The notes: generated by a model not told the origin, from the letters alone. A DNA stretch of 6,415 bases from UBA12088 sp964568345 (GCA_964568345.1 CAZMPG010000049.1:1-6415), one strand, 5' to 3'; positions 1 to 5,284 are shown, counted from the first letter of the stretch. Made by a program: numbers and translations.

Positions 1-338
1 ATGAAGCTCGCTCCAGCGCCGTGCGGCGCTTTCGCTCGCTTGTTTGACAAGGTCCCACGGCTTTGCCACGGCGTCGTCATTCCAGCAAAACCATTGTCCC
101 CGAGAAACAACCCCAACCCATGAAGAATCCTTGACTCACACCGACCTTCCCGAAAAATGGCGCCTCCGCTTCCGTGGAGACGGGGTGGGGATGATTCCCT
201 CGCTGTCTGACAAGACATGTATCATTTTATGTAGCATTTGTCAACATAGTCTTATACAAATTTGTAAATTGTGTAACAATGCTGTATGCTTATATATAAG
301 TTTTTCTTGTTTATAAGTATATTTTTGTAACTATCTTA
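1..338. other. Gene-free left flank with hairpins and AT-rich palindromes
   Basis: No convincing gene is visible here. The first ~200 bases are GC-rich and structured. They include a perfect 6-bp hairpin at 15-30 (AGCGCC, loop GTGC, GGCGCT) flanked by direct copies of GCTCGCT (6-12 and 34-40), two direct copies of CCACGGC (55-61 and 66-72), a CGTCATTCC motif at 74-82, and a hairpin at 164-179 (CTCCGC, loop TTCC, GTGGAG, one G·U). From about 200 onward the base composition turns strongly AT-rich and holds three palindromes: 255-266, 268-280 and 289-300. Open frames crossing the stretch start at TTG or run off the edge, have unlikely composition and resemble no family I know. The left part looks like intergenic repeat sequence and the right part like the regulatory region of the gene at 395. 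Confidence 0.6.
255..300. promoter_or_regulatory. Cluster of three AT-rich palindromes, possible operators
   Basis: Three short inverted repeats lie in tandem 70-110 bp upstream of the promoter at 339-366. They are TACAAATTTGTA (255-266, perfect 12-bp palindrome), ATTGTGTAACAAT (268-280, 5-bp arms with a 3-base centre) and CTTATATATAAG (289-300, perfect 12-bp palindrome). A weak promoter-like pair, TTGTAA (262-267) and TATGCT (285-290) at 17-bp spacing, overlaps them. Binding by the regulator encoded just downstream (autoregulation) is a guess. AT-rich DNA produces palindromes easily by chance. Confidence 0.3.
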
Positions 339-366
339 TTGACACTTTCGTGTGTTCACGTATACT
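339..366 (+). promoter_or_regulatory. Sigma70-type promoter of TrmB-like regulator 1
   Basis: A perfect -35 hexamer TTGACA (339-344) is followed after 16 bp by TATACT (361-366), which matches 5 of 6 bases of the -10 consensus. The predicted transcription start is near 373, giving a leader of about 22 nt to the ATG at 395. The spacer carries a short inverted repeat, CGTG-TGTT-CACG (349-360). The palindrome ACTAGT (364-369) overlaps the end of the -10. Either could be an operator. This promoter is why the GTG at 350, which lies inside it, is not taken as the start of the gene. Confidence 0.75.
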
Positions 367-394
367 AGTTTTGTTACCATTCACCAGCATATCT

Positions 395-1177
395 ATGCGA
401 CTTACCGCGCAAGCGCTCGAAGATGCAGGATTTAGCCACCACCAAGCTGTGGTGTATGACTACCTCATCAAGCACGGCCCTTCCCTGGCAAGCACGGTCG
501 CCCGGCACACGCATATTGCCCGCACCCTCATGTACCGCGTACTCGACGAGCTCATCGCACTCGAGCTCGTGAGCCGCACCGACGAGCAGGGTGCTGTGGC
601 ACGCTACACACCGGCGCACCCGGTGAAGCTCCACGAGTATGCGGAGCACCAGAAACAAGCAGCGGAACACACTGCAGCAGCGATTGGGAGCGTCGTCGAT
701 ACCCTCACAGGCGAGTACAACAAGTCCTTGGGGAGGCCGGGGGTAGTATTCTTTGAGGGAACTGAGGGGGTGCGTCGTGTGTATGATGACACCATAGCAA
801 ACAACAAATCGAAACGATTGCAGGTACTCCGCTCACACCTTGACAGCCAAACGCTTGGTACCGCTTTCTATAGAGAGTATGCTCAGCGTCGTGTGCGAAA
901 TAACATATTCACCGAAATCATTTCACCAACCCCCACACACGATCCACGAACCACCAAAGACACAGGCCTCCATAAGATTCGCCGCTCCATGAGAGACTGG
1001 AGGGTGCCTGCTGAAATTGACATATACGACGATAAAGTGGCAATTGTTGCATTCGACGAGCCACTCATTGGCACCATCATCGAGAAAAAAGCTGTTGCAG
1101 ACACCATGCGTGCTCTCTTTAGCTACGTCTGGGAAACGCTCGATGGCCCTTCATCAGATGCTACACGAACAGATTGA
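395..1177 (+). CDS. TrmB-like winged-helix transcriptional regulator 1
   Basis: A 260-residue cytoplasmic DNA-binding protein of the TrmB type. Residues ~5-75 form a winged helix-turn-helix (start AQALEDAGFSHHQAVVYDYL, recognition-helix region near TLMYRVLDELIALELV), followed by the wing and the typical YTPAHP exit. A helical linker rich in Ala, Glu and Gln (~78-112) precedes a C-terminal sensor-like domain that begins PGVVFFEGTEGVRRVYDD (115-132) and ends with a KVAIVAF...GTIIE...LFSYVWETL segment (~214-249). The same architecture occurs in the regulator at 5416-6141. In archaea TrmB proteins bind sugars and regulate sugar transport and glycolysis; the ligand here is unknown. The frame is open back to GTG 350, but that lies within the promoter, so ATG 395 is preferred; no Shine-Dalgarno is present. 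The gene ends with TGA, converges on pgk, and appears less GC-rich than the housekeeping genes. Family assignment is firm; target genes are unknown. Confidence 0.85.
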   Translation: MRLTAQALEDAGFSHHQAVVYDYLIKHGPSLASTVARHTHIARTLMYRVLDELIALELVSRTDEQGAVARYTPAHPVKLHEYAEHQKQAAEHTAAAIGSVVDTLTGEYNKSLGRPGVVFFEGTEGVRRVYDDTIANNKSKRLQVLRSHLDSQTLGTAFYREYAQRRVRNNIFTEIISPTPTHDPRTTKDTGLHKIRRSMRDWRVPAEIDIYDDKVAIVAFDEPLIGTIIEKKAVADTMRALFSYVWETLDGPSSDATRTD

Positions 1178-1261
1178 GAGGTTGTTGGTTTCCCGCCCTG
1201 TGATGAGCCTCCGATATGGACGGTGGGGGGTTCTCGTGTGGGTTTGATTTTGTAACTGGTT

Positions 1262-2389
1262 TTACCGCTTGAGCGCCTCTACCCCCGGCAACACCCCGTC
1301 CACGAGGTAGTCGAGCATTGCGCCGCCGCCGGTCGAGAGAAAGGCGAACTTGTCCTGGAGACCGAGCTCGCGGATCGCCGCAACGGTGTCCCCGCCGCCC
1401 ACGATCGAGTGCCCGGGCGCATCTGCAATGAGCGCCGCAACACTTTCGGTGCTCTTGATGTAGCCTTTCTCATAGAAGCCCAAGGGGCCGTTCCAGAGTA
1501 TCGTCCGGGCGTGCGCAATGCGCACCCCAAGCTCGGTCACCGTCTCTGGGCCTATGTCCATGATCGTATCGGCGCTCCCTACCTGGTCTGCACGCTTCGT
1601 CACCACCCCCTCGGGCCCCTCTACCACCACATCGAGGGGCAAGAGGAGCTTCCCGCTCGCAAGAAGCTCGGTGGCCTTGTTCTCCCCCTCGGAGACGAGC
1701 GACTTCCCCACCACGAACCCCTCTGCTTTGAGGAAATCGTTAGCAAGCGCACCACCGATGAAGACATGATCGTACCGCGGGAGCGCCGCCTCAAGCAGGG
1801 GCTCCTTCGTATCAAACTTTGCACCGCCGAGGATGAAGAGCGAGGGGTGATCGGGGGTGAGCCCCTTCGAGAGCTCCGTAAGCTCGCGCTCGAGGAGGAG
1901 CCCCGCGAAGCCGGGGATGCGTGCGGGCACGCCGACAATGCTCGCATGTGCGCGGTGCGCCGCACCGAATGCATCGTCGACGTAGTAGTCGGCAAGCGAG
2001 GCGAGTGCGTCGGCAAACGCGGGGGCGTTGTCGGTCTCTCCTGGAGAGCTCCGCAGGTTCTCGAGGAGGAGCACGCCCCCCTCGGGGAGTTCGGCGATCG
2101 CCGCACGGGCCTTCTCCCCTACGAGATCAGGGACAAACTGGGCCGCGGGGATGAGCTCGCGGAGGATCGGGTACACAGGGGCGAGCGATTCTTCCGGCTT
2201 CCTGCCGATATGGGCGACGACGATGACCTTCGCCCCGCGCGTAGCAAGCTCGCGAAGCGTTGGCACCGCCATCTCCACACGGTACCGATCCCCCGCAACA
2301 CCGTTTTCGATCGGCACGTTGAGCTCACTCCGCACGAGGACGCGCTTCCCGCGCACGTCGGGCAGGTCTCGCAAGGTTTTGTAGAACAT
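1262..2389 (-). CDS. pgk: Phosphoglycerate kinase
   Basis: Transfers phosphate between 1,3-bisphosphoglycerate and ADP, giving 3-phosphoglycerate and ATP, the first ATP-forming step of lower glycolysis; cytosolic. The 375-residue protein spans both PGK lobes and is slightly shorter than the usual ~390-415. Visible family landmarks are RSELNVP (20-26), a substrate Arg in DRYRVE (37), the H60-IGR63 pair, LLLENLR with R113, DDAFGAAHRAH with R146, GGAKFDTK with K191 and K195, GGALANDFLKAEG (212-224), WNGPLGFYE (299-307), the nucleotide-binding GGGDT (331-335) and STGGGAMLD (352-360). The first motif is normally RVDFNVP, so the substrate-binding Asp is replaced by Glu22. The start lies 15 nt after the tpiA stop, without a Shine-Dalgarno. 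It is the last gene of the unit that begins at 3316 and converges with the regulator at 395-1177. No clear terminator was found in the 84-bp gap. Confidence 0.97.
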   Translation of the reverse strand: MFYKTLRDLPDVRGKRVLVRSELNVPIENGVAGDRYRVEMAVPTLRELATRGAKVIVVAHIGRKPEESLAPVYPILRELIPAAQFVPDLVGEKARAAIAELPEGGVLLLENLRSSPGETDNAPAFADALASLADYYVDDAFGAAHRAHASIVGVPARIPGFAGLLLERELTELSKGLTPDHPSLFILGGAKFDTKEPLLEAALPRYDHVFIGGALANDFLKAEGFVVGKSLVSEGENKATELLASGKLLLPLDVVVEGPEGVVTKRADQVGSADTIMDIGPETVTELGVRIAHARTILWNGPLGFYEKGYIKSTESVAALIADAPGHSIVGGGDTVAAIRELGLQDKFAFLSTGGGAMLDYLVDGVLPGVEALKR

Positions 2390-2404
2390 AGAGTAGGTAC
2401 AAGG

Positions 2405-3172
2405 TTAAACGGTCGCTCCCGCAGCGCGCACGATCTCCCCGAACCCCCGTGGGTCGAGTGATGCGGAGCCGATGAGGAGCCCCTGCACACCGCCGTCGCG
2501 AATGAGCGCTGCTGCATTTTCCGGCTTTACCGAGCCACCGTAGAGAATGGGGACGCTCGCCGCAGCGGGGCGGCCAAAACGCTCCACGAGGAGCTTGCGG
2601 AGGAAGAGCGACATCTCGAAGAGGTCGCCCGCCTGCAGCGCATGGTCCGCACTCTTCCCAATAGCCCACACCGGCTCGTACGCAAGGGTGATGCGGGCAA
2701 GGTCTGCCCGCTTCACGTCCGCAAGCGCGGCGGCAACCTCGTCGCGCACGAACGTGTAGTATGTGCCATCGTCACTGCGCTCCCGCTCCCCGACACACAC
2801 AATGGCGTGCACCCCTCCCGCAAGCGCGACACGTACCTTCGCCCGCACGTCATCATTCGTCTCTCCCCGCTCCCGCCGCTCGCTGTGCCCCAGAATGACC
2901 CACTTCACCTTGTAGGGGAGGAGCATGGGGAGTGAGAGCTCGCCGGTATGTGCACCTCCCGATGCTGTGGAGACGTCCTGCGCGCCAAGCTCAATGGCCT
3001 TCCTGCCGCGCAGCTCCTTCGCGAGCTCTGGCAAGAAGAGTGCGGGAGGACAGACCGCCACCTGCACACCCTTTACCCCGGACACCGACGCGACCGTCCC
3101 GAGGAGGAGCTTCTTTGCCTCCTTCGCGAGGGTCGGATGCATCTTCCAGTTTGCGACGATGAGGGTGGGCAT
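2405..3172 (-). CDS. tpiA: Triosephosphate isomerase
   Basis: Interconverts dihydroxyacetone phosphate and glyceraldehyde 3-phosphate in glycolysis; cytosolic. The 255-residue product has the family length and a complete active site: N8 and K10 in ANWKM, the electrophilic His96 in LGHSERR, the catalytic base Glu166 in AYEPVWAIG, and the phosphate-binding loop YGGSV (211-215), with IGSASL (234-239) near the end. GAQDVS (64-69) and HTGELS (75-80) match the usual GAQN...FTGE segment with substitutions. One oddity is flexible loop 6: it reads AIGKSA where most bacterial enzymes have AIGTGKTA, a net loss of two residues at the loop tip. The ATG lies 3 nt after the stop of the small membrane-protein gene and 15 nt separate its stop from pgk, so the three genes are almost certainly co-transcribed. 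No Shine-Dalgarno is visible, which suggests coupled translation. Confidence 0.97.
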   Translation of the reverse strand: MPTLIVANWKMHPTLAKEAKKLLLGTVASVSGVKGVQVAVCPPALFLPELAKELRGRKAIELGAQDVSTASGGAHTGELSLPMLLPYKVKWVILGHSERRERGETNDDVRAKVRVALAGGVHAIVCVGERERSDDGTYYTFVRDEVAAALADVKRADLARITLAYEPVWAIGKSADHALQAGDLFEMSLFLRKLLVERFGRPAAASVPILYGGSVKPENAAALIRDGGVQGLLIGSASLDPRGFGEIVRAAGATV

Positions 3173-3175
3173 AGG

Positions 3176-3316
3176 CTAGCGCGCGACACGAGAGACGGGT
3201 GCTTCCTGCTTCGCGTCGAGGCTCGAGACGATCGAGGCGAGCACGAACGATGCGATGAGGATACTGATGAAGCCGAGCGTGAATCGGTAGAAGGTCTTGT
3301 TGAACATCTGCTTCAT
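3176..3316 (-). CDS. Small single-helix membrane protein, unknown function
   Basis: A 46-residue open frame starting MKQMFNKTFYRFTLGF and ending SRVAR. Residues ~13-33 form one uninterrupted hydrophobic stretch of Ile, Leu, Phe, Val and Ala, consistent with a single transmembrane helix. A basic N-terminus (Lys2, Lys7, Arg11) comes before it and a short polar tail after it, predicting N-in topology. I do not recognise a family. It is too short for SecG, which has two membrane helices and is often found beside tpiA in other bacteria. Support for its being real comes from context: it fills the space between a good promoter (3352-3381) and tpiA, its TAG is 3 nt from the tpiA ATG, and its leader is only ~30 nt. 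ATG 3307 (Met4) is an alternative start. The function could concern membrane anchoring or secretion, but nothing in the sequence shows this. Confidence 0.6.
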   Translation of the reverse strand: MKQMFNKTFYRFTLGFISILIASFVLASIVSSLDAKQEAPVSRVAR

Positions 3317-3351
3317 GGGGATAGCGTGTTTGTGCTACCTACCACGCCCCC

Positions 3352-3381
3352 ATTGTACCAAATGAGGCTAGAAGTATGCAA
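3352..3381 (-). promoter_or_regulatory. Promoter of the small protein-tpiA-pgk unit
   Basis: Read on the minus strand, TTGCAT (3381-3376) is separated by 18 bp from TACAAT (3357-3352). TG occupies the extended -10 position, giving TGGTACAAT (3360-3352). The predicted start is near 3345, about 30 nt before the ATG at 3316. The first T of the -35 box lies in the T-tract of the rpmB terminator, so terminator and promoter physically overlap. Confidence 0.65.
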
Positions 3382-3398
3382 AAAGCCCCTTCGGGCCT
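3380..3398 (-). terminator. Intrinsic terminator of rpmB
   Basis: On the minus strand, AGGCCC - GAAG - GGGCTT forms a 6-bp stem (one G·U) with a four-base loop, running into TTTTT (3384-3380). It lies about 30 nt after the rpmB stop codon. A second, GC-only hairpin (CCGCC-GCA-GGCGG, 3422-3410) sits between the stop codon and this terminator and may assist. Both stems can also form on the plus strand, but no T-tract follows there. Confidence 0.65.
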
Positions 3399-3428
3399 CT
3401 CTACTCCCACCGCCTGCGGCGGCACACC

Positions 3429-3671
3429 CTAGATGATCCCTGCCTGCTTGAGGGTCTTGTAGGCGCCATTCTTGTTGATGGTGCGAATGGCGCTCGTACT
3501 CAATGCGAGCGTGATGTGCTGGTCAAGCTCCGGTACGTAGATGCGGCGCTTCACGATGTTTACCTGCAGGCGCCGCTTGCCGCACGGGTTGAACTGGGTC
3601 GCGCGGGTACTGTTGCTGTACCTGCCGCCGACACTCGAGTGCTTCTTCGTGATGGGACACACCTTCGCCAT
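3429..3671 (-). CDS. rpmB: Large-subunit ribosomal protein bL28
   Basis: An 80-residue basic protein that is part of the 50S ribosomal subunit. It begins MAKVCPITKKHSSVGGRYSN, matching the typical bL28 start (MAKVC-x-ITGK). It continues with the RATQFNPCGKRR region (~23-34), then KRRIYVPELDQHITLALS (41-58) and the conserved AIRTINKNGAYKTLKQAGI tail. Two cysteines (C5 and C30) are present, but not the paired CxxC motifs of zinc-binding versions. The frame remains open upstream to 3803, but the added 44 residues are acidic, unlike any bL28, and overlap the divergent protease gene, so ATG 3671 is the start. It is transcribed alone: it is divergent from the M50 gene and is followed by a terminator before the tpiA unit's promoter. 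The predicted leader is only ~6 nt. Confidence 0.93.
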   Translation of the reverse strand: MAKVCPITKKHSSVGGRYSNSTRATQFNPCGKRRLQVNIVKRRIYVPELDQHITLALSTSAIRTINKNGAYKTLKQAGII

Positions 3672-3693
3672 AGACGTCGCCGTATGGTACCAT
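3664..3693 (+). promoter_or_regulatory. Extended -10 promoter of the M50 gene (shared palindrome)
   Basis: The plus strand reads TGGTACCAT at 3685-3693, identical to the minus-strand rpmB element because the site is palindromic. The predicted start is near 3700, giving a leader of ~13 nt to the ATG at 3714. Only a weak -35 (TTCGCC, 3664-3669, 18-bp spacing) is visible, and it lies inside the rpmB start codon region. If the site is used from both sides, the two polymerases would compete for the same bases. Confidence 0.4.
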
Positions 3694-3711
3694 GACCCAT
3701 GTAGAATGCAA
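3684..3711 (-). promoter_or_regulatory. Extended -10 promoter of rpmB
   Basis: On the minus strand, TTGCAT (3711-3706) lies 16 bp from TACCAT (3689-3684), with TG at the extended -10 position (3692-3691). The hexamer-plus-extension TGGTACCAT belongs to the 10-bp perfect palindrome ATGGTACCAT (3684-3693). Transcription would start near 3677, about six nucleotides before the ATG at 3671. The -35 box overlaps the protease initiation region on the opposite strand. Confidence 0.55.
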
Positions 3712-3713
3712 GT

Positions 3714-4370
3714 ATGGACCCCGTTACCCTCTTCCTCATCCTCGTCCTCATCGTGAGCGTCATCATCCACGAAGTGGCGCACGGCTTTGCTGCTGAGCTC
3801 CAAGGCGACCCGACCGCCCGCCTCCAGGGCAGACTCACCCTAAACCCCATCCCCCACATAGACATTATTGGCTCCATCCTCCTCCCCGCGCTCCTCGTAC
3901 TCTCCGGGTCTGGCTTCCTCTTCGGGTGGGCAAAGCCGGTGCCCTACAACCCCTACAACCTCAGGAATCAGCGCTGGGGCGAGGCGCTCGTCGCGGCAGC
4001 AGGCCCCGGCGTCAATCTCGCCCTTGCGCTCATCTTCGGGCTCACGATACGCTTCGCAGGCGGCGTACTACCCACAGGCTTCGTGCTGCTCGCTGCGGTC
4101 GTCGTGTACGTCAACATCCTCCTCGCCCTCTTCAACCTCATCCCTGTTCCACCGCTCGACGGCTCAAAACTCCTCAGGAGTGGGCTCCCGTACCGCGCAA
4201 GCCTCGCATTCCAACACTTTGAGCAGAAGCTTGTCGGGAGCGGCTTCCTCGTACTCATTGTTGTGCTCTGGCTCACCATGTCGCTCCTCGCCCCCGTGCT
4301 CGATGCCGTACTCTCGCTCCTCTTCACCGCGATCACGGGAGTACCACTCCACGCACTCGTCACCCCATAA
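3714..4370 (+). CDS. M50-family (site-2-protease-type) membrane metalloprotease
   Basis: A 218-residue integral membrane zinc peptidase. The first helix carries the zinc-binding HEVAH motif (H19, E20, H23). LNPIPHID (43-50) and GWAKPVPYNP (71-80) are signatures of the short S2P/M50 group. The third metal ligand is supplied by the NLIPVPPLDG motif (141-150, Asp149) in a later helix. Hydrophobic stretches at ~5-27, 50-72, 92-116, 121-143 and 176-210 give four to six membrane segments. No PDZ domain is present, so it is unlike RseP (~450 residues) and closer to the compact peptidases often annotated simply as site-2 protease. Family members cut transmembrane helices of regulators or signal-peptide remnants; the substrate here is unknown. 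Divergent from rpmB across 42 bp. No Shine-Dalgarno is present. No terminator is obvious downstream, although the repeat at 4435-4526 could form a strong RNA hairpin. Confidence 0.92.
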   Translation: MDPVTLFLILVLIVSVIIHEVAHGFAAELQGDPTARLQGRLTLNPIPHIDIIGSILLPALLVLSGSGFLFGWAKPVPYNPYNLRNQRWGEALVAAAGPGVNLALALIFGLTIRFAGGVLPTGFVLLAAVVVYVNILLALFNLIPVPPLDGSKLLRSGLPYRASLAFQHFEQKLVGSGFLVLIVVLWLTMSLLAPVLDAVLSLLFTAITGVPLHALVTP

Positions 4371-4434
4371 CCTAGCAATACGCAACGTAACCATTCACCC
4401 TTTCCCAGCGTACCATGTCGAGTAACCACTTCTC

Positions 4435-4526
4435 GTCGTCATTGCGAGGAGTTTACGACGAAACCATCCATGGATATACCGCATACGGTGCGGTGCTGGT
4501 TTGCTTCGCCTGCGGGCTCGCAAAGA
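4435..4526. repeat. Degenerate long palindromic repeat (CGTCATTGCGAG type)
   Basis: The left arm carries CGTCATTGCGAGGAG (4437-4451) and GACGAAACCA (4457-4466). The right arm carries TGGTTTGCTTCGCC (4497-4510) and CTCGCAA (4517-4523), which pair with the left arm imperfectly (TTGCGAG with CTCGCAA; GACGAA..ACCA with TGGT...TTCGCC). In the centre is a perfect hairpin, ACCGCA-TACGG-TGCGGT (4478-4494). Sequences beginning CGTCATTGCGAGGAGC and containing GACGAAGCAATCC are recurrent intergenic palindromes in many unrelated bacteria. This copy has diverged from that wording. Lying downstream of the protease gene, it could also serve as a transcript 3' end. Confidence 0.6.
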
Positions 4527-4560
4527 CAAGAAAAGCCGCCCCACTGGGAATGGCTGAATA

Positions 4561-4573
4561 GTTGCTACGCAAC
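4561..4573. repeat. Perfect short hairpin before the clpP promoter
   Basis: GTTGC-TAC-GCAAC is a perfect 5-bp inverted repeat with a three-base loop, ending three bases before the clpP -35 box. Its first ten bases recur at 6292-6301. It could be a regulatory site for clpP or the edge of the neighbouring repeat; the sequence does not decide. Confidence 0.35.
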
Positions 4574-4576
4574 ACC

Positions 4577-4604
4577 TTGCGGTTCTGTCAAAAAACGGTA
4601 CACT
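4577..4604 (+). promoter_or_regulatory. Promoter of clpP
   Basis: TTGCGG (4577-4582) is followed after 16 bp by TACACT (4599-4604). The bases before the -10 read CGG rather than TGN, so it is not a true extended -10, but it resembles the other promoters here. The predicted start is ~4611, only about two nucleotides before the clpP ATG at 4613, so the transcript may be essentially leaderless. Confidence 0.55.
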
Positions 4605-4612
4605 GTCTGGAT

Positions 4613-5212
4613 ATGCACAATCCTATCCAAGACACGCTCGTGCCGATGGTGATCGAAAAAACCCAGTTCGGTGAGCGCGCATACGACATTTACTCACGCC
4701 TCCTCAAAGAGCGCATCCTCTTTGTCGGCGGCCCCATCGAGGACTACACCGCAAACCTCGTAGTGGCCCAGCTCCTCTTCCTCGCCGCCGAGGACCCCAA
4801 GAAGGACATTCAGCTCTACATCAACAGTCCGGGCGGCTCGGTCACGGCCGGCCTTGCCATACTCGACACCATGAACTTCGTGAAGCCCGACGTCTCGACC
4901 GTCTGTGTTGGCGTTGCGGCGAGTATGGGCTCCGTCATCCTTGCGGCGGGCGCAAAGGGTAAGCGCTTCGCGCTCCCCAACAGCGAGGTGATGATCCATC
5001 AGCCGTGGGGCGGGGTGCAAGGGCAGGCCGCTGACATTGAAATCACCGCAAAACACATCCTCGCTACACGCGACCGCCTCAACAAGATCCTCGCAAAGAC
5101 GACCGGCCAGCCTCTCGAAAAGATAGAGAAAGACGTTGACCGCGACTTCTTCATGACCGCAGATGAGGCCAAGAAGTACGGCCTTATTGACCAGGTGTAC
5201 AAGACGGGGTAA
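4613..5212 (+). CDS. clpP: ATP-dependent Clp protease proteolytic subunit
   Basis: A 199-residue serine peptidase that assembles into two stacked heptameric rings and degrades proteins unfolded by ClpX or ClpA/ClpC-type ATPases; cytosolic. The catalytic triad is complete: Ser104 in GVAASMGS, His129 in VMIHQPWGG, and Asp178 in DVDRDFFM. Other landmarks are LVPMVIEKT (9-17), ERAYDIYSRLLKERI (21-35), LYINSPGGSVTAG (68-80), the handle region DIEITAKHIL (141-150) and the YGLIDQV end. The start MHNPIQDTLVPMV was chosen because it aligns with the normal short N-terminal region, lies just after the promoter at 4577-4604, and avoids an odd TTG-initiated extension back to 4562. No partner clpX or trigger factor gene lies alongside, unlike the common tig-clpP-clpX order. 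No clear terminator follows; the 106-bp gap to the tRNA contains a long-range inverted repeat (5219-5284). Confidence 0.97.
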   Translation: MHNPIQDTLVPMVIEKTQFGERAYDIYSRLLKERILFVGGPIEDYTANLVVAQLLFLAAEDPKKDIQLYINSPGGSVTAGLAILDTMNFVKPDVSTVCVGVAASMGSVILAAGAKGKRFALPNSEVMIHQPWGGVQGQAADIEITAKHILATRDRLNKILAKTTGQPLEKIEKDVDRDFFMTADEAKKYGLIDQVYKTG

Positions 5213-5218
5213 TGCCTC

Positions 5219-5284
5219 CCGTGGCAAGAAGCACTGAGCACGTGGGCGAGTGTATGCACGGGGTTTTCTGTAGCCTTGCCATGG
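5219..5284. repeat. Long-range inverted repeat between clpP and tRNA-Gly
   Basis: CCGTGGCAAG (5219-5228) and CTTGCCATGG (5275-5284) are complementary at 9 of 10 positions across 46 bases. Within the loop, GCACT (5231-5235) can pair with AGTGT (5249-5253). It may fold the 3' end of the clpP transcript. It is not a textbook terminator, because the T-run (5264-5267) lies inside the loop rather than after the stem. Confidence 0.3.

Noticed and set aside
1..132. Minus-strand frame open to the left edge (contains WNDDAVAKPWDLV)
   Set aside because: It has no ATG start and runs through the hairpin and direct repeats at 1-72. More likely repeat sequence that happens to stay open; the missing left flank could change this.
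216..244. Leftward promoter TTGACA-N17-TACATG on the minus strand
   Set aside because: The -35 is perfect but the -10 matches only three of six bases, and no gene lies to the left within the window.
44..316. Ninety-codon frame on the plus strand before regulator 1
   Set aside because: It starts at TTG, spans repeat-like and AT-rich regulatory sequence with no compositional consistency, ends inside the promoter region, and resembles no family.
1178..1261. Terminator in the gap between regulator 1 and pgk
   Set aside because: CCCGCC and GGTGGG can pair, but over a 23-base loop and without a proper T-tract immediately after the stem on either strand.
1409..2461. Long plus-strand frame (350 codons) opposite pgk
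   Set aside because: A shadow of the GC-rich pgk gene; the product has no family features, while the minus-strand frame is an unmistakable PGK.
3672..3803. Forty-four-residue N-terminal extension of bL28
   Set aside because: Acidic, absent from bL28 proteins, upstream of the predicted promoter and overlapping the M50 coding region.
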